Source: Mortierella alpina (lineage: Eukaryota; Mortierellomycota; Mortierellomycetes; Mortierellales; Mortierellaceae). Taken from it: a stretch of 64,000 bases of DNA. Shown here piece after piece: positions 10,510 to 22,610 of this stretch (the stretch's first letter is position 1; every line of letters starts with the position of its first letter). Location: assembly GCA_029449245.1 (NCBI GenBank), contig JANATF010000003.1:248001-312000 (forward strand). Direction: 5' to 3'. The position numbers and the translations under genes are program-made. The notes under the pieces were generated by a model that was not told the origin of the DNA, searched no databases, and saw only the letters and a list, made by a program, of their open reading frames with translations.

Positions 10510-12757
10510 ATGAGTCCTCATTCATCCTCCTCACAGCCGCTTTTGCCATCCTCCACGCCGTCCACAGAAAACAGCCACTGCAGCAAGCGTCCCCACCAGC
10601 CAGCCCAACCTCTGCTCCACCCTACAACCACGCCGAAAATATACTCGGCCACACCCCCATCCGATGACCACAGCCAAGGTCACGACGACGGCGGCGAGCA
10701 TTGTATGGGTGGCGAGGATAGGGGTGATCATCAGATGAGCTCAAAGGTGCCGTCAAAGACTCTCTATGCTGTCCACGCACTCTGGTATGTTGATTTGTCA
10801 ACGTCTACGGTCTGATCGGGTTGCGCTCTCATACACTCCGCGCACAAATATTGATTTCATTTTCATTATTCATAGCACGTTTGACGAGCGGATCTATGAG
10901 TTTGCATCGTACCTTTTCATCATGGAGATCTTCAAGACGACACTGCTGCCAATGTCCATCTTTGGATTCTCAACCACCGTTGCTGGGATTATGTTCAGCA
11001 CGACTGTCGGGTCTCTTGTCGACAGCACTCCTCGACTAGCTGGTACTACATTTGTCGCCGCGCGCCGTGTATTCCCTTGATTTTCCTTATCAATCTATAC
11101 ACATGTGTTCCTTTGCTCACTAAAACATTTCACCCCAGCCGTCCAATCCTTCCTTTTCATCCAGAAAGTGTCAACCATCTTCGGAGCCCTGGGATTCTGG
11201 ATCCTTCTGACTTGGTTCGATCCCGCCTCAGGGGCCACACATATCGGTGGCCTATCATTGTACCAGGGCTACGGCGTCTTTACATTCTTGATCCTCATTA
11301 ACGGGGTCCTGAAACTCTCCGCCTTGGGTTGGTCCATCTCTATTGAGCGGGACTGGGTTGTGGCTCTTTGTCGATCTGACTCTGAACAGTTGACGCGTAT
11401 GTCTGTGCTTTTTCTTTTCTGTAGATCTCTAACGCGGTATGTCAAATGAACGGGCGCTCGTATGCTAACAATCGGAATGTTTAAAAATTGTGGAGTAGAA
11501 ATCAATGTGGCCATGAAGAGGATCGACTTGGTTTGCAAACTGGTTTCGCCACTGATGTTCGCAGGGCTCTTGGCAAAGGTCGATGCCGCGTACTGCAGTC
11601 TAGCCATGGCGATCTGGTGCCTATGCACGTTCTGCATGGAGCTGTATCTTGTCAGACGCATTTGGGCCGAATCCTCAATCCTTTGGGAGCCACGATCGCG
11701 TCACTTTCATCATTGCGGTGCAGATGGGGGCAAGAGCGACAGGAGGCGGAGGCGTTCTCTTAGTGATATCTTAGACACCAGGTCACCTTCTGTCGTTGAA
11801 AGGGTGATATCTTCGTTTCAAGAGTACACACATCATATTGTCTTCCTCGCTTCACTGTCGTACGCGATTATTTATATCAACATGATGAGGTACGATGCTC
11901 TGAAGTTTTGAGGGAAAAAAAGTATGAACACTTCGTGTCGTGTTATTCTGAGACCACCACTGACCAGTGAAGCCTTTTTTTTCAGTGTGTCAGGAACGAT
12001 GATCGGATATTTGCAGTGGCGAGGCTTCTCAGCAGGATCCATTGCACTTCTCAAAGGCGTCTGTACAGCCTCCGAGCTCATTGGAACCATCGCCATGCCA
12101 GTCATCGTGCGATATGTGGGCTTGGTTCGTGGAGGAGCATGGTCAGTCTGGCTTGAGGTCGCAACACTGACGCCCGTCCTTTTCTCGATCTATTCCGATG
12201 ACTTGCCCATCCAAGTCTTCATCTTTGGTAACATCCCCACCCCGCGTAAGAATCTACTTCAGGAGCAGTCAAAACGAAAGTTTCTTACGAGGTCGATCTT
12301 TTTTTGGGAATTATACTACTGAATAGCTGGAATGGCCCTTTCGAGGGTAGGAGTCTGGTCCTTTGACTTGGTCATCACCCAGATCATGCAGGAGTACATC
12401 CAATCTGACCTTGACAATGCAGGGATCATCAATGGGTGGCATTACTCTATGATCAATCTCTTTGAGCTCGCGCAATTCGTATTGACCATGATCTGGTCCG
12501 ATCCAGACTTGTACTTCATACCCTGTACTCTCTCTTTGGTCTGTGTCGTTATCGGAGCGTTGGTTTATTCTGGCTACCTGGTCCAAATGCGTGGCCACTT
12601 GTTTCACTATCAACGCATCGCATCAGCAGCCTCCTCGTACGTCTCAGTCGCCGCGGACACTGTAGATGATGACGGGTCTCCAGGCCCAACAATAAACGGC
12701 CGTAGAGCTAGTGAGGATGGCGGTGCTGGTGTGTTGCATCGTCGCCCAGTCTCCTGA
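10510..12757 (+). CDS. Ferroportin-like (SLC40) metal exporter
   Basis: Exons 10510-10784, 10876-11042, 11139-11396, 11499-11889, 11986-12227, 12327-12757 give 587 residues. A Ser/Pro/His-rich cytosolic N-terminus (about 1-80) leads into the SLC40 core: CTFDERIYEFA at the first helix, a SIERDW motif (ferroportin IQRDW) and NVAMKRIDLVCKLVSPL (ferroportin MNATIRRIDQ...LAPM), followed by further hydrophobic segments and a C-terminal half with SVSGTMIGYLQWRG and RVGVWSFDLVITQIMQE. About ten to twelve membrane helices are readable. Ferroportins export Fe2+ and related divalent metals across the plasma or vacuolar membrane. The metal and location here are inferred. The first Met in frame before the conserved region is used. 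It converges on the mitochondrial-carrier gene 142 bp away. Confidence 0.9.
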
Positions 12758-12899
12758 TTCTATAATGTACATATCTTTAATTTGTTCTAAATGAGACGTG
12801 TGTGGAGAGGGGAGCGTTGAAGTGAGTGGGGGAGGAGCGGGGCGGCCCACAGGGGTCCAACAGATTACCCTTGTTGGCCATATATATAGTATAACTGGA

Positions 12900-14785
12900 T
12901 CATCTGGACTCGGGCGTTGTCATGGCCACTAATGGGGCATTGTGCTGCAGTGGCTCTCCGTGCCCAGACCAAGTCTTGACATAGTCCATGACCGCCTCAT
13001 AGACCAGAAAGTTGAGCGAGTGGATTGGCATGGCTCTGTAGCAGGTCACGCTCAACCCACGATACAACCCACGCACGCCTTCCCGTCGGACGATATCCCT
13101 GGCACAGTCCAGCGCGCCAGAGTACTTTGGTTTCGACAAAAGAACCTCCTTTTGGACCACACTCTTGACCAAATCGATAGGAAAGACCACGAGCCATGAA
13201 AACACGCCACAGAGACCTCCTGCAAAAAAATGCACCATGGGTCCTGGTCCTTTGAGCTGCGTCGTTGTCACGGACTCTGACGCTTTGTGGGGATGCGGTT
13301 TGATATGTTCAATCGTCTCGGACATGAGTCGCTTGATAGTCTCATAGCTGGAAAAATAGATGCCTGTGCCGAGCATGTCTCTAGACACATGCAAGTTGGC
13401 ACCCTTGTAGAGTCCTGTCCAACCCTTCTTTTGTACGATCGCCTTTGCAGTCCTCCAGCTGGACGCTCCTGCCTCTTCCTTGGGTGCCCCGTATTGTGTG
13501 ATGGATCCATGGGAGTGTCGCTCGAGTTTGGCCGCAATCGCCGCGGCCGATCTCTTTTCCGTTGCCAAGCCTTCTCGGAGCAGGGCATCTCCTGTCAAGG
13601 AGGTGATCTCGGCCTCCTTTCGGGCATGCATGGCCATTAGCTTTTCCAGCTGTCGCTGCAGTTTGACCAGCTCTAACGGACTTGACATCAAGGCAACCAC
13701 CGTCCCTGCGACACTTCCAGAGATAAATGTCAGGCCGATCAGAGATGGGATCGTGTCGCCCTGCAATGATTTGGATGTACTCCTGATCTGTTGCTTGGAC
13801 CCCTCATAAACCGAGAACGATATGGACTTTATAATCGACACTGTGATCAACGGTGGGATCATGCCTAGATGTCATCATATCGCATGCAGAGCAATGGAAC
13901 GGTTAGAGTTTTCCCCCTTTTCGTTCTCTTGCTACCCACATTCTTCAATTCACGATTGCGTCCGAGGCGAGAGGTAAAGGGCAGGATCATTTCTTTTACC
14001 TCTAAAGAATCCTCCCAAGCGTTCCTCTGCATATGTCCTCCTGACGCAGTCCATGATTGAGTTGTAAGAGTGGGTCTGCATCCTTGTCTTCACAGAGTCA
14101 AACTAAAATAGACACGCAAGGAAAACAAAAAATTAGATTTCCAGCCAGATCAGATCGCTTATCAGTGTAGAGGGCTTGCCCCAGCGGGGATCGCGGATCG
14201 GATAGACACTACAGTCGCCATTCCACTATGTCAGTGTCCTCCCGTTACTATAACGCAGTAGTTGGCCTTTCCTGTGCAGAGCTAAGCTGGGAGGGGGGAT
14301 GTACCTGCTGAAACAGCAGCAAATAACATCAAAAAATGTTTCTCACCGGAAAGCCAGACAACACGCTGCAGACCGCTGCACTGGAGGCTGCCAACACTGT
14401 CCTGTTCTCTACAATGGAGTGAGTCAATTTCGTGAAGGGAATCTTAAAGGGTCAGCACCCATGATCTCTTTGCTTGAGTTTTTTTTTTCAAGTTCTACAA
14501 GGATGCGATTGCAGATTGAGTCAATGTTTGCAACTTACTCCACGCCCAATCCTGCACAAGCTGGTAATCGTGCGGCGTGATGGTAAAGAGATGCGAGACT
14601 GAGGATGATCCCAACGCCGAATTAACGGATGGATTCCTGATGTTGCTGTTTGTGTTGTGCATGAATGGGCTATTACTGCTGGTATCGGGGGTGCTCGGGG
14701 ACAGTATTGACTCTCGGGCGTGAACTGGTGTGGTGGGCGACGGTATTGAGGTTGGCGCCTCTGCCGCCGAGGGTATGTGGGACAT
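12900..14785 (-). CDS. Mitochondrial carrier family (SLC25) protein
   Basis: Exons in order: 14785-14539, 14408-14347, 14102-14000, 13864-12900, giving 458 residues. All three repeats carry the PX[D/E]XX[K/R] signature: PFDSVK (repeat 1, across an intron), PLELVK (repeat 2) and PIDLVK (repeat 3). The usual G-rich helix motifs are also present (LAASSAAVCSVLSG, GSVAGTVVALMSS, GGLCGVFSWLVV). It would exchange a small metabolite over the inner mitochondrial membrane; the substrate cannot be read from the sequence. Two oddities: a Ser/Pro/Thr-rich N-terminal extension of about 75 residues, and an insert of about 70 residues, rich in Ala/Lys/Glu, in the matrix loop after the repeat-2 signature. Together they make it about 150 residues longer than a standard carrier. 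Confidence 0.9.
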
Positions 14786-15316
14786 GAGGGCTATGGCAGT
14801 GACTGACGGAATGGATCAAGGGCTGGACGACGGAATCTGCAGCGGAGGCAAGAAATGAAGGAGGAGACAATGTGAAGGGGAGAAAAATATGCTTGGGTCT
14901 TTTTATGATTTTCAAACGTAGGCTGTCTAGGCGTGGTTCGCTTGACTGATCATTTTCATTTCAGTCCGCTTGTCAAACCACGGTGTTCCGGAGAAATATC
15001 GCAGAAAGAGGACGCTCGGCGGATTGTCCAAGGCTGCAGAGCTGCACAGCATGTTCTTAGCGACAACACAACGAAGCAATGTCGCATGTTTGCCTTTCCC
15101 ACTTACATATGTCGGTGCTAGAGGACACGGCTGGCCTGTTCGAATGACGCGACAAAATTGAGATATAGCACGATGACAGGGTCCAGAAGCACAGCAGTGC
15201 ACTGCCTCATATTGCTTTGTCCCTCCATCCGTGCGCGAGAAGCCTGTACATGTCCAGAGCGCGTGGGCACATTTGATCCCTTGACAGCCATTATGAATGT
15301 TTTAATAGCAGTGCTA
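14786..15316. other. Intergenic, no gene recognised
   Basis: 531 bp between two minus-strand genes. It should hold the carrier promoter and the AP-3 beta 3' UTR. Short ORFs on both strands lack protein-like composition. Confidence 0.5.
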
Positions 15317-18300
15317 CTACTTTCTCCCATTGGCACGCTTAATAGTGGGTGGAAGAATGGCTTCTTCTTCCGAAGACGACGCCTCCTCCTCATCGTCCTC
15401 CTCCTCTTCTTCATCGCTTCCTTCTTCATTCTCGTCGCCATCACTTGAACCCTCCGCCTCACTTGACTCCTCCGACTCCGACTCTGAATCAGCTGAGGAG
15501 TCATCGTCAGAATCCGTTGATTCCTCCTCCGACGATTCCAAAAACTTGTCCAGGGTCTCAGCTCCACGGTATGCACCAGTCTGACCATCATACCGTGAAC
15601 TGCCCATTCCTCCCGATGCGTTCACGTTGCTGCTACCTTGGCCTTGACGGCTCTGTGCATAGACAGAATCGCTTCCAAATCCTGTACGGTCGTTCATGTA
15701 CCCCGGCGCCTCCATCGTGGCCGCCAGTCGACGAACAGATGGATCTGGTTGCGTCGTAGGCCAGTCTGGTAAAGGTTCATATCCTGCAACCACCCGATTC
15801 AACACCAAGGACATGGATCCGACCTTGTATTGCTCACGTCCTAATCACGGATCGCCGACAAACATGAGTCATCAGGCCACGGAAACAACACAAGTAAGAA
15901 GTAAAAAAGCTTACCATGAGAAGGATTCTCCTGAACAGGCGCCTCCTTTTCGCTCAGCAGAATAGCTTTGACATGCTCAGAGAGATTCAGCTCCTTTTCA
16001 CTATATTCGAATCCGCCCACGTCCTCTGTCAACCCCTCTTCAACTGCACGTTGTGCCTCAAGTCCGTTCTCCTGATCCTCAGTGTCCTGCTCCGTGGCAC
16101 CTGCCGCTCCGTTCTGAGGCCCATATACAAGTGCTCTCAGGAACCGTGCCCGATCGCGCACATTATAGTCGAGGTCATACCGCGCCATGTTGAGGACATA
16201 TTGAAATAGCAAGCTGATGGTCCGTGACAAGGTGCCCTCCTGCGCCACGAGTTTTCCTCCCAGTGTCAAGATTTGCAATTTGCTGCTTTCGCTCTATATT
16301 CCGACAGAATATCGAATGTGGAAGGACTTAGCTGGAGCAAAGGAGCCAACATACTTCAAAGTGATAGCAGATGCCGACTCAGCAGTGTCAAAACGAGCGT
16401 CAACATACCTCTGAGCAAAATGATTTGGCAGCCTTGCGGAGCACATCAGGGGCGACAGTCTGCAGCTGGCTGCAGTACTGTCCTACCAGCCAAAAGATGT
16501 TGGCCCTTGCTAAAGGCTCCGTGATATCATCTAACGCCTTGGTCAGCTGTGTTATCATCACCACACTGTCTCCTGGCCTCTGCTGCAACAAACGGCGAAT
16601 TGCCACCACTGACTCCGCAACGACAGAATCTAGAGAAGAGGAGACAAAAAGCGAGTGAATACGTGAAATGTTACGTGCATTGGCTGTGACAACAAAACAC
16701 CAAGCCAGAATGATTAACGTACTTGACTTGCTGTAGGAAAGATTCAAAAGACCGCCGAGGCAACTCTCCGCCATCTCTGGTATATTGGAGGCGCAACGTC
16801 CGATAGCCTGGATCGCCTGCGTAACCAGATCCTTGTTTGAACTCTTAACGTACTCCTGCAACTCACGCAAGATAAATGTGATGTTGCTCTCAGTCGCAAT
16901 CAGTGTGAGGATATCGAGCTTCAGGTTGCGAATGAAAACAGGGTCCGTCGATCGAACGAAAAAGTGCTGGTAGAACTGGTCAAACACATAGGGTCGTTGG
17001 CTGGCGATGGCAACGATATTGTTCAAGACCACGTATTGAATCTCGCGATGCGTCCTGAGCAGTCGAACCAGGGGTCGTCCGATCTTGTATGAATCCTCAG
17101 CCGGGGCCAGATGCATGTAAAGCTTAGCTACAGAGAGAACAACCTGGCTGTTTCGACTTTGCAACAGGGGCAGGGCGCATTTGAGCAAGAAGCTTAGGTC
17201 GGGGTCGACAGCGTTGTTGTCTTCGTCCGAGGAAGCGTCGGAGCTCTCGTCCGAATGATGAGAGATATCCGAGTCGTCATCCGAATAAAATGATTTGGCA
17301 ACGCTCTTTTCCTTTTTGCTGCGGGCTGCCACCATTGCAGTCGATTTTCCAATCGGGTTCAAGAACTGTGTTCTATGGGGCAGAACCATGTTGACGCGGT
17401 TCGGTTAGTGCCTTCTTATCGCACAATGCAAGAGAGTAGCCTAGGCTGTGAATTGTACCTTGAGTATCGTAGCAAGAGATCCAAGGCTGTGATCTGACCC
17501 CACTCATCCATATCCACGAGCATCCTGCAGAGTTTCTTGTACTGCGGGTGAATCAAGTCCAACCTCTCAGGGCAGACCTGGTTGAAGGCCATGAGGACAC
17601 TGCCAATAGTGAATGTCGAGTTGTCGCCAAGCATAGTTGTGATAATGTCCAAAAGGGCATCCTTCTGCGCCGGATCCAGTCTATGCGGAGAGTGATAGGT
17701 CAGTATAAAGTTTCGAGCTTTGAATTCCCGCGCATATTATTCCCTTTGCACCGCCGCGCACGATTACTGCGTAGGGAACATACTGGTAGCACTTTGGAAT
17801 GGCGTGAGCCGCAATCTTGCGGACGTAAGGCGACAGATCCGTGACACACTTCTTGATTCCCAGCATGACAATAGGACTGATGACCGGAACTCGAATTCCA
17901 GACATCACACGAAGGGCCATGGCACGGATGAGCTGGTTCTTGTCACTCAGATCCTTTTGAAAAGTATTGACAGAGAGCAATGCCAGATCCTGCTCCTGTT
18001 CCGCGTATCTCAGAATATATATGTACACCAATTTGCGCACCTCCAAACTGTTGGAGGCCACGTTTTTGACTACGTCTGGAAAAAACTCAGAGACGTCTCT
18101 GCCTTTGGAAATCATCTAGAGAGGCATCAGATTGATTTCGTGAGTGCGGTTAATATACCATGCCGTCCGCCATGTTGTGCGTACATTGGATCTTCCGCTG
18201 TTCATATAACGCCGCACGAAAGCACATACAGCGATCAGCCTCTTCAGTCCATCCAGTTTTTCCTTCTCATATCGCGAATCCAGGTTCTTGCGGATCTCCC

Positions 18301-18630
18301 TAAAGGCGGCAATACAATAAGCTCACGTTAGTAGTCTGTTCGATGTGGGTGCTGCATGGCTCTTGCTTTCTGGATGTAATATAGATGAAAGTCGCGAAAT
18401 ATATTGCTTTGATGGGCAACAGAGAGTCGTGCGACTACGTGGCCAGTTGATGTGTGTGGTCCGGCACTGGGGATGAGTTACCTCATCTTGTCATCGTTCG
18501 TCTCCAGAAAGTGGGCCTGGTTCTCGAATCGAAAGTCGCGTGTGTTTTCGGCGATGCCATCCTGAACCTTCTTTGACAGTTTCACGGCGTTGGATGTCAG
18601 AGACTTGAGGTATGCGTCCACGTTGTACAT
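15317..18630 (-). CDS. AP-3 complex subunit beta
   Basis: Exons in order: 18630-18481, 18299-18230, 18115-17784, 17680-17459, 17372-16723, 16630-16409, 16293-15915, 15840-15317, giving 849 residues. It is the large beta subunit of the AP-3 adaptor, which sorts cargo from Golgi/endosomes to the vacuole. The N-terminal HEAT/armadillo trunk is clear: [65 protein letters not shown], then [12 protein letters not shown] and the acidic [15 protein letters not shown] insert typical of AP-3 rather than AP-1/2 beta chains. The C-terminus is a long Asp/Glu/Ser hinge (about residues 760-840) ending at [11 protein letters not shown]. The ear domain of metazoan AP-3 beta is absent, so the length resembles yeast Apl6. 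Eight exons with short introns. Confidence 0.92.
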
Positions 18631-19880
18631 GATGGCAGTCAGTCTAACTTCAGGCAGCCCCAGGCGAGGATGATGGGTTTGGCGGAGCTACCTCTCGAGG
18701 AAGCAGGGTTGCGAGAGGAGAAAGACAAGGGCGAGGATGCTGGGGTGCGTAGGATGCGTCCGGAAGTAGGAAAGAGAGACGGAGAGAGAAGAACGAATGA
18801 GGGCAAGTCGTGTCTCGCGCAGAGGGCATGTCGGTTGAGGGCAATCAGCGGTGCCTTCGACATTGGAGCGAAGGCTGGCACGTACAGACACAGCTGTACG
18901 TGTCCCTCGCCATTCCCGCCCACGCGGCCCCTTAAACACCAAAAGAGTTTTTTTGTTTGTTTTTTTTTTCACTCTGTCGGACTCACTCATAAAATCGCCC
19001 TCGCATCCCAAGAGAACAACTCTTCCTTCCTTTTCTCCTCACCACTTTACAAGGTAATACCATGCGCCCATATCCCCCACTTCTCCCTCTCCTGCGCTTG
19101 CGCCTCCGGCTCTCTTTCGCTCTCTCTCTCGCTCTCTCTTTTTTTTTTTTTTCCTTATCTTCGGGATTAGCATCTGGAGCAGCCCATGTCGTCTCGGGGG
19201 GACACTTCACTCGCTCGCAAAGCTTGATAGCAGCACTCAGGATGAAAACAGAATCGGATTTTTCTTTCTTTCTGGTTCTTTCCGACTCTTATGATCTACT
19301 CGTCAGCTCCGGCATCTGGCTTGGAAAGCCCTGTCTCCAGCCAAGGAGTTGCGTGTCGAGTCAAAGACATCCGTTGCGCTCTTCTGTCCATCCTTCATCG
19401 CCTCATCGTTTTTTCTCCCACCCGCACCTCCTATTCATCCGATCTAAGAGAAGGCATACCGTGGTGGCACAACATTTTTTTTGCTTTAAGGATTGGGAAG
19501 AGTGATATGCTGTTGGAAGCTAGCCATCACGAGAGAAACGAGGGCGTACAACGCTGGCGTTCCACCACTTTCTGCCACCCTTCTCGCGCTTTCTTTCTAT
19601 CATGACGTCCAGAGTCTTCTTTTTCCCATGAACTCTGTTATCTTTGGTTCTCCCCTTCAACCTCTTCACTTCTCTATATTTGAACCCACTGCTGAAGACA
19701 CTGCGGGCAGCACTCCTATCTTGTTCTGCACTATCACGCAAACAGCCTCATCCCATCCTCCTGCATCCTTGTGCAGGATCGCTATTCTTGCCAACGACTA
19801 GCATGGTTATCTCCTGTTTTAGTGGGTTGTACCAAAGAAACTAACAATCGTTATCTCGTTGTCATTGTCATAGATCCACA
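18631..19880. promoter_or_regulatory. Divergent promoter and likely 5' UTR intron of eIF5A
   Basis: The eIF5A start is 1,250 bp from the AP-3 beta start. A CT-rich candidate start region (about 19020-19055) ends in TTACAAG|GTAATA, and CATTGTCATAG lies just before the ATG (19863-19873). A 5' UTR intron of about 820 nt is therefore plausible. CT/T microsatellites at 19113-19151 lie within it. No coding sequence is seen; the ORFs present are pyrimidine-tract translations. Confidence 0.45.
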
Positions 19881-20471
19881 ATGGCCGATAACCACGACGA
19901 CGAGCAGCACAACGTCACGTTCGAGGGTACCTCCTCGGGAGCCTCCTTGACCTTCCCCATGCAGTGCTCTGCTCTTCGCAAGAACGGACACGTTGTCATC
20001 AAGGGCCGTCCCTGCAAGATCGTCGACATGTCGACCTCCAAGACCGGCAAGCACGGACACGCCAAGGTTCACTTGGTTGCCATTGATATCTTCACTGGCA
20101 AGAAGCTCGAGGATCTCTCCCCCTCGACCCACAACATGGATGTAAGTACACTCACCAAAGAAACGTTGTAGTTGATCACGTGTCTCAGTATCACGCACCA
20201 TTGGCAAAAGCTCAGCCCACTGATCTTCTTTGCACTTTAGGTCCCTAACATCAAGCGTGTTGAGTACACTCTCATCAACGTCGACGATGGTTTCCTTAAC
20301 TTGCTCGACGCCGACTCCAACCAGAAGGACGATGTCAAGATCCCCGAGGGTGAGCTCGGCCAGAAGATTGAGGCTGACTTTGAGGACGGCAAGGACCTTC
20401 TTGTCACCGTCATTGCCGCCATGGGCGAGGAGGCCGCCATCTCCTACAAGGAGGCTCCCAAGACCGATTAA
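19881..20471 (+). CDS. Translation initiation/elongation factor eIF5A
   Basis: Exons 19881-20141 and 20241-20471 encode 163 residues, near the usual 157. eIF5A relieves ribosome stalling at proline stretches and aids termination. The hypusination loop is intact ([12 protein letters not shown]; the Lys in TGKHG is the modified residue), as are the N-terminal FEGTSSGAS segment, the [16 protein letters not shown] strand and the C-terminal OB fold. Very strong C-ending codon bias and a long CT-rich leader fit high expression. The gene runs towards the coiled-coil gene 379 bp away. Confidence 0.98.
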
Positions 20472-20850
20472 ATTCGAGTTGTTTGCTAGGAAATGAACGA
20501 TCAGATCTTGCAAAGCACGCATTTTTTTATAAACTTAAGAACTTATGGATTAAAGTGTCTGCATGGTTGTTTGAAAAAGCAAAGAGGAGAACAAGAAATT
20601 AGGTAATGAGAAGAACGAAATGGGTAGCATTGAGCATTTCGGCTCCGGGGTTCTGACAGTTTGCATGTGCTGCGCCCTTTCAGTGCCGTACGTCGCAGCA
20701 CTGCCTTGGTGATCTGGTACCTGTTCAAAACAGGCGAGACCCGCAAGTGCGTCAATACCGCGCAGCCAGAACCATAGGGTGTAGCAGTATTCAAAAGAGC
20801 AGGGTGCCGATTGAAAAGAACCGCACGCTCTGCTTTGAGAGTGCTTTATT

Positions 20851-22151
20851 TCAAGTCGGTATTTGTACTGTACTCTCGACATCGCCGACCAAAGTCTCTA
20901 CCAAAGTGAGCATCTGCATCGTCATGGCTGCCCATGAGATGGTGACGATGGCCGAGGTCTTGATAAACCACGAGAAGGGGTTGTGCTGTTGCTCCTGCCG
21001 TCCGCCCAGTGCGTGCTGGTAGTGCTGATGTAGATAGTGACCCAGAACTCGGGCCAACTGATCGGCATTGCCTGCTGTAGGAGTCAAAAATTTCGCAGGG
21101 GCAGTGAATGAAAAGCCGCCTGGTGCGTGCCCCCCAAGATCCATTGGGTCATTGCTGAGAGATTGCCCACGGCATTCGTTGGAGCTTCTCACTACTGCAA
21201 CCTGCAACCCCGCCTCTGAACATAGCACCTGTCCATCGCACTTTAGAATCTCGGTAGATTCTGACATACCAGAGTGAGAGGGACCTGGGGTGAGAGAGTC
21301 TGAGCAGGCATTCTGCAGCTCTTCCAAAAGGCTTTGGGAGGGCTGAGTGGATCCTCTATCGTCAAATTCGCCAGAGTCAGAGTCGGCGTCCAGGACTTGC
21401 GCGCTTTGTCTCATGATCCCCTGATCAACGTCCATGAGTCTGTCGACCTGATTTTCGAGGATCGTATCTGCCAAGTGACGCTCTAGCACCTCTGCCTTGA
21501 GAAGGTCGTTGTTTTGTAGCTCTTGACTCATCTACCAACGTTGAACAGTTTGTTAAAATGAGCCGTGGCGTAAAAAAAACAATCAGCTTATCATTCCTCC
21601 TGATCATATCATACCCTTCGTGCGTGGTTCTCAAGTATTTCGACCCTCAATGATACTTTTGTAAGCTCCTCCTCAGCCGACTGTAGCGATGCCTTCAATC
21701 GATCGTTTTCGTCTCGCAGATGCTGGCGCTGCTGCTTGAAAGCGTAAGTGCTAGACGCAGCGCGAGCGGCACGTCCTTGTACACAGTCTTCAAGCTATGG
21801 ATGCAAGTGTGAAAGTCTTAGAGGCAAGTTTTTTGTTCTCAATCTGAAGTCGATGGCTATTTGACCTCCATTTCCTCGAGGCAGTACCTCTGCTATATAT
21901 ATGTTGTGCTGGTGTTCAGATTTCTGAAGCCTTACAAGCTCTTGCTTGGTCGTCCTTAGGTCCTTCCTTAGCTCATCGATCCGCTGCTTGTATGCTAGCT
22001 CTGTTTCGAACTGTCGTTGCTCTTGATGACTGAGTAATGCCTGGAACTGTGCAAGCTTTGACTGTGCGTGTTCTAAGAGATACTGGTAGGTGGCGGGGGC
22101 TTCTTCCTCCTCCTGGACAGTCTGTCGGCGCGGTATGCTGCTTGTAGACAT
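20851..22151 (-). CDS. Coiled-coil protein with C-terminal hydrophobic tail, unknown function
   Basis: Exons in order: 22151-21888, 21794-21615, 21531-20851, giving 374 residues. No family is recognised. Residues about 20-165 are continuous heptad-like coiled coil (HAQSKLAQFQALLSHQEQ, QRIDELRKDLRTTKQELVRL, QHLRDENDRLKASLQSAEEEL). A Ser/Asp-rich linker follows, then PTAGNADQLARVLGHYLHQHYQ. Near the end is a hydrophobic span, FIKTSAIVTISWAAMTMQML, with only about 18 residues after it. This is the layout of a tail-anchored membrane protein such as a golgin-type tether. It shares a 459-bp divergent promoter with SLY1, an ER-Golgi fusion factor, which makes a secretory-pathway role attractive but unproven. 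Confidence 0.72.
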
Positions 22152-22610
22152 GTTGCGAAGATGGATGCCGACAGGATCAGGATCAAAAGAAAAGGCGAAG
22201 GGGAGAGTGAGAGGATATGACGACCTGTTGCCATATCCTCTCTTTCAAACTGATCACATCACCACACATGGAGAGGCCCTACACGTATTAAAAGTCACGG
22301 GCATCAATTCAAACGTGGCAGCCCAACTTTAGCCTTCATCGCTGTCCTCACTTCGCGTTTTCTTCTTGACCACACACTCTCCACAGTACTGCCTCGACAC
22401 TGATGGCACAGACACCTCGCGACCCCACCCTGCGCGAGCAGCAGATTGGTAACCCCCCACCCACCAGCAGCACCCACCAGCAGCACTCACCAGCATGAGC
22501 TACGCATCCATGTTGGCAGCAGGAGTTTAGACCGAAGCAGTGCAATCATCTCGCCGTCATATTCATCATCTCGCTGTTGCCCTTGACCTTGAATAGCTGC
22601 CATCGCCGCA
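22152..22610. promoter_or_regulatory. Divergent promoter, coiled-coil gene / SLY1
   Basis: 459 bp between two start codons with no credible ORF. It includes CACCCACCAGCAGCACCCACCAG repeats near 22458-22492. Promoter call is by position. Confidence 0.5.

Noticed and set aside
15330-15584. Plus-strand Ser-rich ORF
   Set aside because: Antisense of the Asp/Glu/Ser hinge of AP-3 beta (Glu-rich coding read backwards gives Ser/Leu).
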